A DNA stretch of 9,047 bases from Parcubacteria group bacterium. Its GTDB lineage: Bacteria; Patescibacteriota; Minisyncoccia; Phycocordibacterales; UBA12088. The position numbers and the translations under genes are program-made. Positions within the stretch are counted from its first letter, which is position 1, and every line of letters starts with the position of its first letter. Under the pieces are notes generated by a model. The model was given only the letters and a program-made list of their open reading frames with translations. It was not told the origin of the DNA and did no database searches. Below, in pieces: positions 1 through 5,475 of this stretch. The stretch lies in assembly GCA_021731325.1 (NCBI GenBank), contig JAKFXP010000096.1, positions 1-9,047 of the forward strand, given 5' to 3'.

Positions 1-255
1 GAGGAGCCATACGTAAAGACTGACCTGACAGACGACCACCTCACCATCACTTTGTCGTCGGACGAATACTTTGTGATGGGTGACAATCGTGGTGCAAGCA
101 GCGACTCGCGCGTATGGGGTCCTGTTCCGAAAAAAAATATCATCGGTCGCGCGTTCCTTCGTTTATTGCCTCCCGTCGAATTCGGTCTTTTGCCCGGAGT
201 ATACGTACAGGGATCAAGTGCCGAAATTGAAACAGCATCACAATCATCGCACTGA
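1..255 (+). CDS. lepB: Signal peptidase I, C-terminal part (5' end outside window)
   Basis: This is the last 84 residues of a type I signal peptidase, the membrane-anchored serine protease that removes signal peptides from exported proteins on the outer face of the cytoplasmic membrane. The diagnostic family box (box E) is present at residues 27-37 of the visible part: GDNRGASSDSR, followed by VWGPVP and a hydrophobic strand IIGRAFLRLLP, as in the family. The N-terminal transmembrane anchor and the catalytic Ser and Lys lie upstream of the window, so activity cannot be judged here. The frame is open from base 1 and stops at TGA 253-255. The next gene starts 5 nt later, so the two are probably co-transcribed. 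The tail after the last core strand is short, polar and Ser-rich, with no second membrane segment. Confidence 0.93.
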   Translation, partial: EEPYVKTDLTDDHLTITLSSDEYFVMGDNRGASSDSRVWGPVPKKNIIGRAFLRLLPPVEFGLLPGVYVQGSSAEIETASQSSH

Positions 256-260
256 CGATC

Positions 261-1436
261 ATGAAACTGATTCCCATCACGACCCAGTCTTTTTTCAAAC
301 GTTCGATCGGCGTGGCAGAACACTACGGGTTCCGCTCGATTACTGATATTACTGCGTCAGCAAATGCATCGACACGTACTGAAGACCCGCGCGACAGTGG
401 AGCGGAGCATCCCGCCCATCGGTTTGACTATCACGTACTTCCTTCTGCGCTACGCTCGTATGCAACCCGGGCTGAATTACGCAAAAAGCAGGTCGGTATG
501 TTTTATACCCCATCAATCGTATCGCATCCGTCCGCTCCAACAATTAAGATTAGTGCGCTCACCTTGAGTACGGTGGGTGTACAAGATGCGTTGTCTGAAG
601 TCGTCCTTCTGAAGAGCGCAACGAGCGTATTGCAAGAACTAGGTATCAAAGATTACATAGTACGCATCAATAGCATTGGTGATAGCGATTCATCAGCCCG
701 CTTTGTACGAGAACTAACCAGTCAGTTACGACAACGTTCGCAAGACCTTCCCGACGACTTGAGCGAACGACTCCGAACCAATCCCGCTTCCCTCTTGGCA
801 CACGTGTTCGAGCACCGACATCCCATCACACACAACCTTCCCGGACCTATCGATTTTCTTACCGCACCGAGTCGAAAATACTTTAAGGAGGTGCTTGAGC
901 TCCTCGAACACAGCGATATACCCTTTGAGCTCGATGATAAATTATACGGCAATCATCGCACCTACTGTCATACGATATTCGAGATTGTGGAACGTGGTGC
1001 ACAAGTGCCCGATACGATTCTGGCTCGAGGGGGACGCTATGATAACCTGACCAAAGTCTATACGCGGGGCAGTGTTCCTGCGGTTGGTGTCGTCATCGCT
1101 GCGCAAACAAAAGACATGGGTGATGCAATCGTACCGCAACGCAGAAAAAAACCCGCTGCGTGCCTCGTGTACCTCGGTAGAGATGCGCGTATTCGCAGTA
1201 TCGGCATTATTGAACAGTTTCGTCGTGAAAAAATCTCCATTGAACAGTGTTTTCAATATGAGCGATTTACCGAACAGATTGCTTATGCGGAGGCCAATAA
1301 CATCAAGTACGTGATTATTATCGGTCAACGAGAAGCGCATCAAGGGGTGGTCATCGTGCGTAACTCCATGGATCGAAGCCAGCACAATGTACCCATTGAT
1401 CAGCTCACCGAGTACATTCGCGCGGTGGCCGTGTGA
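261..1436 (+). CDS. Degenerate histidyl-tRNA synthetase-like protein (probably non-catalytic)
   Basis: A 391-residue protein with the class II HisRS fold. Recognisable blocks in order: N-terminal core helix (YGF at 22-24), INSIGD (136-141), the helical insertion with TNP (173-175), a HisA-like block LYGNHRTYCHTIFEIV (228-243), ARGGRYDNL (255-263), VPAVGVVIA (272-280) and an HGTP-type anticodon-binding domain (about 298-386). Compared with E. coli HisRS from memory, catalytic positions are missing. The RPEGT loop is absent. The motif 2 FRxERPQ segment is replaced by FYTPSIVSHP (81-90). The HisA arginine (RGLDYY) aligns with Gly230. The motif 3 arginine (GLERL) is replaced by AAQTKD. It also lacks roughly the first 40 residues of the family. 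A HisZ-type regulator is possible, but HisZ normally lacks the anticodon domain present here. The start ATG is 5 nt after lepB with no Shine-Dalgarno. Fold assignment is firm; loss of aminoacylation is inference. Confidence 0.85.
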   Translation: MKLIPITTQSFFKRSIGVAEHYGFRSITDITASANASTRTEDPRDSGAEHPAHRFDYHVLPSALRSYATRAELRKKQVGMFYTPSIVSHPSAPTIKISALTLSTVGVQDALSEVVLLKSATSVLQELGIKDYIVRINSIGDSDSSARFVRELTSQLRQRSQDLPDDLSERLRTNPASLLAHVFEHRHPITHNLPGPIDFLTAPSRKYFKEVLELLEHSDIPFELDDKLYGNHRTYCHTIFEIVERGAQVPDTILARGGRYDNLTKVYTRGSVPAVGVVIAAQTKDMGDAIVPQRRKKPAACLVYLGRDARIRSIGIIEQFRREKISIEQCFQYERFTEQIAYAEANNIKYVIIIGQREAHQGVVIVRNSMDRSQHNVPIDQLTEYIRAVAV

Positions 1437-1448
1437 CCCGTGTACCTC

Positions 1449-1496
1449 CTGTAAACGAACAAACGACAAGATGCGCTTAATGAGGTTGGTTTACAG
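1449..1496. repeat. Imperfect inverted repeat just after the HisRS-like gene
   Basis: CTGTAAAC at 1449-1456 is exactly complementary to GTTTACAG at 1489-1496. After a single G/G mismatch the pairing continues with AAC/GTT (1458-1460 with 1485-1487). The loop is about 24 nt. It begins 12 nt after the HisRS-like stop codon, where a 3'-end structure would be expected. The downstream sequence is pyrimidine-rich but has no real U-run, so it is a weak terminator candidate at best. Confidence 0.45.
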
Positions 1497-1545
1497 CCAC
1501 CATTCTTCTCTCTCCTCCCAACTTGAGTAGGTCTTCGAAAAGTTT

Positions 1546-1577
1546 AGTACCCAGAGTTGATATCAACTCTGGGTACT
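1546..1577. repeat. Perfect 32-bp palindrome
   Basis: Each half is 16 bases (AGTACCCAGAGTTGAT and its exact reverse complement) with no spacer, centred on GATATC. In RNA it would form a stem of about 14 bp with a tight loop; in DNA it has the symmetry of a dimeric protein operator or a cruciform. There is no T-run on either side, which argues against a standard intrinsic terminator. The sequence CTCTGGG recurs directly after it (1568-1573 region and 1577-1582 region), giving a partial direct repeat of the right arm. Confidence 0.75.
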
Positions 1578-1630
1578 CTGGGCATTAGGTACATACTAGC
1601 ATATTGGTGGCTGACCCCAATATCAATACA

Positions 1631-1662
1631 CAAGAAGCGACAGAGAATCCTATCGCTTCTTG
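1631..1662. repeat. Stem-loop, 10-bp perfect stem
   Basis: CAAGAAGCGA (1631-1640) pairs exactly with TCGCTTCTTG (1653-1662) around a 12-nt loop. No U-tract follows on the plus strand. It is one of a cluster of stem-loops in this non-coding stretch. Confidence 0.55.
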
Positions 1663-1675
1663 ATGACGTGGACGT

Positions 1676-1694
1676 GAGTTCTTCTTAAGAACTC
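1676..1694. repeat. Stem-loop, 8-bp perfect stem, 3-nt loop
   Basis: GAGTTCTT (1676-1683) pairs exactly with AAGAACTC (1687-1694) around loop CTT, 13 nt after the preceding stem-loop. The stop codon of the candidate minus-strand small ORF (TAA, 1687-1685) falls inside it, so it could also be a 3'-end structure for that ORF. There is no clear U-run. Confidence 0.5.
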
Positions 1695-1837
1695 CTCATC
1701 GAATGCTGAGTCGTTCTTTCGTCGCCTTCCTTTGTTTTTTCTTGATCATGCTTCGGTGTTTGCTCACGTGACTCTTTCCCCTTTTCCTCTGTGCCCATGG
1801 TCTGCTTGGTGGTGTCTGTTGGTTTGTTGGTATCCAT
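1685..1837 (-). CDS. Candidate small, highly charged protein (50 aa)
   Basis: I do not recognise this gene. An ATG at 1837 (minus strand) opens a 50-codon frame ending in TAA at 1685, with an in-frame TAA a few codons upstream, so this is the longest possible start. A second in-frame ATG is at 1798. The product starts MDTNKPTDTTKQ and consists almost only of Lys, Glu, Thr, Asp, Gln, Arg and Ser, with no Leu, Ile, Val, Ala, Phe, Tyr, Trp or Cys. It would be disordered and soluble. The plus strand here is pyrimidine-rich, which by itself would yield Lys/Glu-rich codons, so the composition may be a by-product. An AT-rich stretch with TATAAAGATAAT lies upstream on the minus strand (about 1847-1861) and could hold a -10 element. 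No Shine-Dalgarno is visible. Confidence 0.3.
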   Translation of the reverse strand: MDTNKPTDTTKQTMGTEEKGKESREQTPKHDQEKTKEGDERTTQHSMRSS

Positions 1838-1919
1838 ATATGGGTATGATTATCTTTATAAACGAGCTATTCGACCTTGTGTACGTATGGAGTCGCAAGG
1901 AGTAAGCAACTATTACAAA

Positions 1920-1945
1920 ATATCCACCCACCACAGTCTGGATAT
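1920..1945. repeat. Stem-loop next to terminator-like hairpin
   Basis: ATATCCA (1920-1926) pairs exactly with TGGATAT (1939-1945), with a 12-nt loop. It ends one base before the stronger GC-rich hairpin at 1947-1976, so the two would stack as tandem hairpins in a transcript of either strand. Confidence 0.4.
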
Positions 1946-1946
1946 A

Positions 1947-1976
1947 CAAACAGCCCGCTTGAGAGCGGGTTGTTTG
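1947..1976. terminator. Terminator-like GC-rich hairpin, usable on both strands
   Basis: A 13-bp stem (CAAACA, one G-T wobble, CCCGCT) closes on a TGAG loop. On the plus strand it is followed by TTGTTTGAG counted from within the 3' arm; on the minus strand by GTTTGTATAT. Both are moderately U-rich rather than a clean U-run. It is the best terminator candidate in the gap and could end plus-strand transcription from the lepB/HisRS-like unit or a minus-strand transcript coming from the rpsU side. Confidence 0.5.
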
Positions 1977-2211
1977 AGTTGGTTATGGATGATTCGATGT
2001 AGCGTAGCAAGTCTGAATCCATGGCGTTACGGGGTCAGGCGCGTACGCGTAGCAGCACACTTGGCGCTTTTAGCTTCGGCGACCCCATCACTCAATTTTC
2101 GTACGCAAATGGGACAGTGAACTGAAAGGCACGGGGGGTGAAAGGGGCAAGGGTGTGGGAGCTATTGCGCTACATCATTCATACGAGAACTAGTGTTTAG
2201 GGGATTTGCGC
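1977..2211. other. Non-coding stretch with potential RNA structure
   Basis: No convincing gene is seen here. Complementary segments: ATGGAT (1985-1990) with ATCCAT (2017-2022), extended by TTC/GAA across a bulge; GATGTAGCG plus TAGC (1996-2008) with GCTA plus CGCTACATC (2161-2176), separated by a 3-nt bulge; GGGGTC (2031-2036) with GACCCC (2081-2086); and the palindrome CGCGTACGCG (2040-2049). GTCAGG at 2034-2039 and AGCAGC at 2051-2056 flank that palindrome in a way that recalls the apical domain of bacterial SRP RNA. Some of these pairings exclude one another, and no Rfam-type consensus was confirmed. A structured RNA on either strand is possible, unproven. Confidence 0.3.
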
Positions 2212-2240
2212 TTGCGCCAAAAACAGGCATATGGTACGAT
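2212..2240 (+). promoter_or_regulatory. Predicted sigma-70-type promoter of rpsU
   Basis: TTGCGC (2212-2217) and TACGAT (2235-2240) are separated by exactly 17 bp. Transcription would begin near 2246-2248, only about 5 nt before the chosen rpsU ATG at 2252, giving an almost leaderless mRNA. The -10 element overlaps an in-frame ATG at 2231, which therefore would not be in the transcript. Confidence 0.5.
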
Positions 2241-2251
2241 TCCAGGCACCT

Positions 2252-2494
2252 ATGATAAATGCAGACATACAACGACACGGCAATGAAAACATCGCAGGAC
2301 TCATGCGTCGTTTTTCCCGCAAGATCCAGGGGGCTGGCGTAGTAAAGAAGGTGCGCTCAATCAGATATTATGCAAAGAGTCCCTCCCAAGCTCAGATGAA
2401 AAAAGACGCACTTACCCGCATTGCGCGGAGTGAAAAGTACCGCGAAATGTTCAAACAAGGCCGTGAAATCCCTTCAAAAAAGAAGCGTCGGTAG
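2252..2494 (+). CDS. rpsU: Small ribosomal subunit protein bS21
   Basis: An 80-residue basic protein of the 30S platform, near the 3' end of 16S rRNA, where it assists translation initiation. The family core is clear: NENIAGLMRRFSRKIQGAGVV (from residue 11) followed by KKVRSIRYYAKSPSQ, matching the bS21 pattern ALRRFKR...AGVL..VR...FYEKP. The C-terminus is a basic KKKRR tail. An upstream in-frame ATG at 2231 would add 7 residues, but that stretch coincides with a predicted -10 box, and the ATG at 2252 aligns with the start of other bS21 proteins, so I chose 2252. The 3' end overlaps the start of ybeY by about 32 nt, suggesting translational coupling. Length is slightly above the usual 58-71 residues. 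Confidence 0.92.
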   Translation: MINADIQRHGNENIAGLMRRFSRKIQGAGVVKKVRSIRYYAKSPSQAQMKKDALTRIARSEKYREMFKQGREIPSKKKRR

Positions 2495-2888
2495 TTCTTC
2501 ATCGACCACAGAAGCAGCAGTAACCAATACTACGCGAACCCGGTGGGACACGCGTAGTTTTTCGAGTATCGCCTCGGCAATACTCGGCACGAAGTATTCC
2601 CTCTCAATCGCCCTGGTAGGCGATACTCGTGCGCGCACCCTCAATCATACCTATCGTCACAAACCCACTCCCGCGAATGTACTCTCTTTTCCTCTCGCGC
2701 CGAACATGGGTGAAATCGTTATTAACCTTGCGCGCGTGAAGCGTGAAGCGCACCGATACGAACTCAGTCCTCACGGATATGCACAATTTTTGCTTATCCA
2801 CTCCTGTCTCCATTTGAAAGGGTACGACCACGGGAGTAGAATGGAGCGAGCGGAACAAGTATTTCTCAAACAATTTACTATCTGCTGA
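2463..2888 (+). CDS. ybeY: Endoribonuclease YbeY (rRNA maturation factor)
   Basis: A metal-dependent RNase family protein that acts in 16S rRNA 3'-end maturation and ribosome quality control. The zinc-binding signature H-x3-H-x5-H is intact as IHSCLHLKGYDH (His at about 113, 117 and 123 from the chosen start). The LSIALVGD strand, the LNHTYR block and the VLSFPL strand are also typical. The usual TDVLSF reads ANVLSF here, so Asp is replaced. There is no ATG at the 5' end. Possible starts are TTG 2421, GTG 2430 and GTG 2463; I chose 2463 because it leaves about 141 residues, near family length, and has AAGG just upstream. All three lie inside rpsU. The start is therefore uncertain by up to 14 codons. 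Pairing with rpsU makes biological sense because both concern the small subunit. Confidence 0.88.
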   Translation: MKSLQKRSVGSSSSTTEAAVTNTTRTRWDTRSFSSIASAILGTKYSLSIALVGDTRARTLNHTYRHKPTPANVLSFPLAPNMGEIVINLARVKREAHRYELSPHGYAQFLLIHSCLHLKGYDHGSRMERAEQVFLKQFTIC

Positions 2889-2914
2889 AACAGCCCCCTC
2901 ATACCTCCGCACCC

Positions 2915-4075
2915 ATGGCACGAAATATAGCAGTCGGCATAGATATCGGTACCTACCAAATCAAGGTGGTAGTGGCTGGGCGCGAAGGGTCTGACAATCG
3001 GGTCAAAATTTTAGGTACCGGCTATGCCAACAGTCGGGGTATTCGACACGGGTATGTCATCAATCGTCACGATCTCATCAAGACATTGCAAAGCGCCGTT
3101 AAACAAGCGGAGCAAGCGAGTGGGGTGGCGATACGACGAGCGTATCTCTCCGTCGGGGGCGTCGGTCTCGAAGAGTTCCGTTCGCGCGCCGACCTTATCG
3201 TCTCACGCGTAGACTCCATCGTAACTGAGCTGGATGTAAAAAATGTGATTGAAGAGAGTGAGCGCAAAATCGCCAATCGACTCATGAACCGCAAGGTCAT
3301 TCATGCCATTCCGTTGGCATACCGACTCGATGGTGAGCGCCTTTTAGGAAGGCCGTTGGGTATGAAGGGTACCAAACTAGAAGTTGACACCCTCTTTGTC
3401 ACCGCTCTGGAACAACATCTCAATGACCTCATTGCGACCGTCGAGGAGGTTGGTATATCGGTGACCGACGTGATGGCAAGTCCGCTCGCCGGCAGCTTTG
3501 TCACCCTCACCAAAGCACAAAAAATAGCCGGGGTTATTTTGGCAAACATCGGCGCCGAGACCGTCTCAGTCGCCGTGTTTGAAAATGACGTACCCATCAG
3601 CGTGCGCGTGTTCCCCACCGGATCAACTGACATCACCCACGACATTGCTTTGGGACTCAAGATATCCCTTGATGATGCCGAACAAGCAAAATGTGGCGCA
3701 CTCGTTGATACCGTTGCGTCAAAAAAACGACTTGACGATATCATCTCAGCACGCGTGGCCGATATGTTTACGCTCATTGAAGCCCATCTTAAAAAACTAG
3801 GTAAAAGTGGATTGCTTCCTGCAGGCATCGTACTTTCGGGCGGTGGATCGGGAGTCACCACCATTGAAGACGTTGCGCGTGCCGTACTCAAACTTCCCTC
3901 GAGTCGTGCGTCACTCATCATGCCCGAGTCTACCAAGGTACGCGATTCTACCTGGGCAGTTGCCTATGGTCTCTGTTTGTGGGGACTCAAGAACGATACT
4001 TCGTCAAGTAACCTGAGTGTCCTCAAAGAAAATGCAACGGGCGTACTTGATTGGTTTAAACAGTTTCTCCCCTAG
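2915..4075 (+). CDS. ftsA: Cell division protein FtsA
   Basis: An actin-fold protein that tethers FtsZ filaments to the membrane. The 386 residues show the phosphate 1 motif GIDIGT (8-13), an SHS2/1C domain (about 84-163), a phosphate 2 region LANIGAETVSVAVF (209-222), the adenosine motif GIVLSGGGS (304-312) and, after a linker, an amphipathic C-terminal helix GVLDWFKQFLP (376-386) that fits the membrane-targeting sequence. In many FtsA proteins the phosphate 2 motif starts with Asp (DIGGGT); here it is Asn211, with Glu215 in place of a glycine, which may weaken ATP hydrolysis. It is a little shorter than the usual 400-430 residues. It begins 26 nt after ybeY with no Shine-Dalgarno (ACCC before ATG) and is the last gene of the rpsU-ybeY-ftsA run. 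Confidence 0.95.
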   Translation: MARNIAVGIDIGTYQIKVVVAGREGSDNRVKILGTGYANSRGIRHGYVINRHDLIKTLQSAVKQAEQASGVAIRRAYLSVGGVGLEEFRSRADLIVSRVDSIVTELDVKNVIEESERKIANRLMNRKVIHAIPLAYRLDGERLLGRPLGMKGTKLEVDTLFVTALEQHLNDLIATVEEVGISVTDVMASPLAGSFVTLTKAQKIAGVILANIGAETVSVAVFENDVPISVRVFPTGSTDITHDIALGLKISLDDAEQAKCGALVDTVASKKRLDDIISARVADMFTLIEAHLKKLGKSGLLPAGIVLSGGGSGVTTIEDVARAVLKLPSSRASLIMPESTKVRDSTWAVAYGLCLWGLKNDTSSSNLSVLKENATGVLDWFKQFLP

Positions 4076-4100
4076 TGGCTTAGTGGAGCCACTATTTTGC
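4074..4100 (+). terminator. Weak intrinsic terminator overlapping the ftsA stop codon
   Basis: AGTGGCT (4074-4080) pairs exactly with AGCCACT (4087-4093) around a 6-nt loop, followed by ATTTTGC. The stem starts inside the TAG stop codon. The short stem and brief T-run suggest partial termination, leaving some read-through into ftsZ. Confidence 0.5.
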
Positions 4101-4158
4101 TACTTGTATAGAGGTACGTAAGCAACCATTTGTCAATGGTTTTGTTTTAATACATATC

Positions 4159-4167
4159 TGGTATCAT
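4159..4167 (+). promoter_or_regulatory. Predicted extended -10 promoter of ftsZ
   Basis: TGG followed by TATCAT (4162-4167) forms an extended -10 (TGn-TATnAT). No good -35 hexamer sits at 17 bp; TTGTCA at 4130-4135 is too far. Transcription would start near 4174, giving a leader of about 20 nt without a Shine-Dalgarno. Confidence 0.45.
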
Positions 4168-4193
4168 GGGCACATCGTAACCACACGCTATCC

Positions 4194-5441
4194 ATGCCAC
4201 AAATACAAACTGAAGTAGAATCATTTGCACGTATTCGAGTCGTGGGGGTAGGAGGCTCCGGGAACAATGCGATCAATCACATGATTAACTCCAATGTAAA
4301 GGGGGTTGAATTTATTGCGGTAAACACCGATGCGCAGGACCTCCAAAATTCTAAAGCCAAGAAGAAGATTCACATTGGCAAAAACCTTACCCGTGGTCTC
4401 GGCGCAGGAGGCAATCCAGATTTTGGAAAGCGAGCAGCTGAGGAGACACAAGAAGAAATATTAGAGACTCTACGCGACTCAGACATGGTCTTTATTGCAG
4501 GGGGTATGGGTGGTGGTACCGGCACCGGCGCAACGCCCGTGGTGGCGCGTCTTGCAAAAGAAGCGGGAGCACTCACAGTAGGCGTCGTTACCAAGCCTTT
4601 TTCGTTTGAAGGACAGCAGCGTATGCGCGCCGCAGAAGAGGGTATCCAGGCGTTGAAAGATGAGGTTGACGCTATCATCATCATTCCCAACGATCGACTT
4701 CTTGCCATCGTTGATCGTGACACCTCCGTCCTCAATGCCTTTGCTCTGTGTGATGACGTGCTCCGACAAGCGGTAGAAGGTATCTCAGACCTCATTACCT
4801 CTCCCGGTATTGTGAACGTCGACTTTGCGGACATTCGTGCAGTGATGCAAAGCGCTGGCTCAGCCTTGATGGGTATTGGTCTTGCGTCAGGAGAGAAGCG
4901 TGCAGAGGAAGCGGCACAAAAAGCAATTAATTCCCCCCTCTTGGAGGTATCTATCGCCGGTGCGCGTGGCGTACTGTTTGCGATTGCGGGAGGTGAAGAC
5001 TTGGGTATGCTTGAGGTACAAGATGCCGCACGCATTATCACGGAAGCGATTGATCCTAACGCACGTGTTATTTTTGGCGCCTTCCGCGACGACAAACTCA
5101 AGAAAGATGAGATTAAGGTGACGGTCATTGCAACGGGGTTTGTGGAAGATCTGATACAACGCAGTGCACCGAATCCCCTCTTTTCGATTGGCTCCGAATC
5201 AAAACGTGAACCGATTACCGCAGGACAAATACATAACACCATTGCTGACGTACGCGCCCAGCAACCCCTCGCCCGTCCCCGCGTCGGCGAACCTGATATG
5301 TCCATGATGCGCAAAGATAGAGACATGTTGGATCAAGAGCCCGTACGACAAAAGGCACCGGAACCCGCAAAACCAATTGAAGAAGATGATGATTCCGAAT
5401 GGGGTATCCCGCCATTTTTACGACGATCAAAGATAAAATAA
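4194..5441 (+). CDS. ftsZ: Cell division protein FtsZ
   Basis: The tubulin-like GTPase that polymerises into the division ring. The 415 residues show the N-terminal nucleotide-binding strand VVGVGGSGNNAI (16-27), the tubulin signature GGGTGTG (106-112), the T7 synergy loop NVDFADIRAVM (208-218) that completes the GTPase site of the next subunit, and a full C-terminal domain. A charged linker of about 80 residues (330-398) leads to the conserved C-terminal peptide WGIPPFLRR (403-411), the docking site for FtsA, followed by a basic SKIK end. Every expected key residue that I can recognise is present and the length is normal. It lies 118 nt after ftsA, with a hairpin and its own promoter between. 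The start ATG at 4194 fits the usual N-terminus and is preceded by ATCC rather than a Shine-Dalgarno. Confidence 0.98.
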   Translation: MPQIQTEVESFARIRVVGVGGSGNNAINHMINSNVKGVEFIAVNTDAQDLQNSKAKKKIHIGKNLTRGLGAGGNPDFGKRAAEETQEEILETLRDSDMVFIAGGMGGGTGTGATPVVARLAKEAGALTVGVVTKPFSFEGQQRMRAAEEGIQALKDEVDAIIIIPNDRLLAIVDRDTSVLNAFALCDDVLRQAVEGISDLITSPGIVNVDFADIRAVMQSAGSALMGIGLASGEKRAEEAAQKAINSPLLEVSIAGARGVLFAIAGGEDLGMLEVQDAARIITEAIDPNARVIFGAFRDDKLKKDEIKVTVIATGFVEDLIQRSAPNPLFSIGSESKREPITAGQIHNTIADVRAQQPLARPRVGEPDMSMMRKDRDMLDQEPVRQKAPEPAKPIEEDDDSEWGIPPFLRRSKIK

Positions 5442-5443
5442 TT

Positions 5444-5471
5444 TTAACATTTATCGCTTTTGGTTTATAGT
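5444..5471 (+). promoter_or_regulatory. Predicted sigma-70-type promoter of trxB-topA
   Basis: TTAACA (5444-5449) and TATAGT (5466-5471) are separated by 16 bp, starting 3 nt after the ftsZ stop codon. The start site would be near 5478, so the leader hairpin at 5476-5506 would lie at the very 5' end of the transcript. Confidence 0.5.
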
Positions 5472-5475
5472 TACA

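Noticed and set aside
942..1469. 175-codon minus-strand open frame
   Set aside because: Antisense to the HisRS-like gene, whose own frame has clear family blocks.
1897..1902. AAGGAG resembling a Shine-Dalgarno
   Set aside because: No start codon lies at a useful distance downstream, and other genes in the window do not use such sites.
1764..1949. 61-codon minus-strand open frame in the gap
   Set aside because: It overlaps the better-formed 50-codon frame and a terminator-like hairpin and shows no recognisable motif.
1791..2120. 109-codon plus-strand open frame in the gap
   Set aside because: It runs across several strong inverted repeats, has no family resemblance and no ribosome binding site; the composition looks like translated non-coding DNA.
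2020..2160. tRNA, tmRNA or RNase P RNA in the gap
   Set aside because: I found no T-arm GGTTCGA-type consensus, no CCA-ended acceptor, no tmRNA ends and no RNase P GAGGAAAGTCC core on either strand.
253..2888. TGA read as glycine (SR1/Gracilibacteria code)
   Set aside because: TGA terminates lepB, the HisRS-like gene and ybeY exactly where the family ends are expected.
3301..3936. 211-codon minus-strand open frame
   Set aside because: Antisense shadow of ftsA, with Ser/Thr-rich low-information sequence.
4370..5326. 318-codon minus-strand open frame
   Set aside because: It lies entirely within ftsZ, is Ser/Arg/Ala-rich as expected of an antisense shadow, and has no motif.
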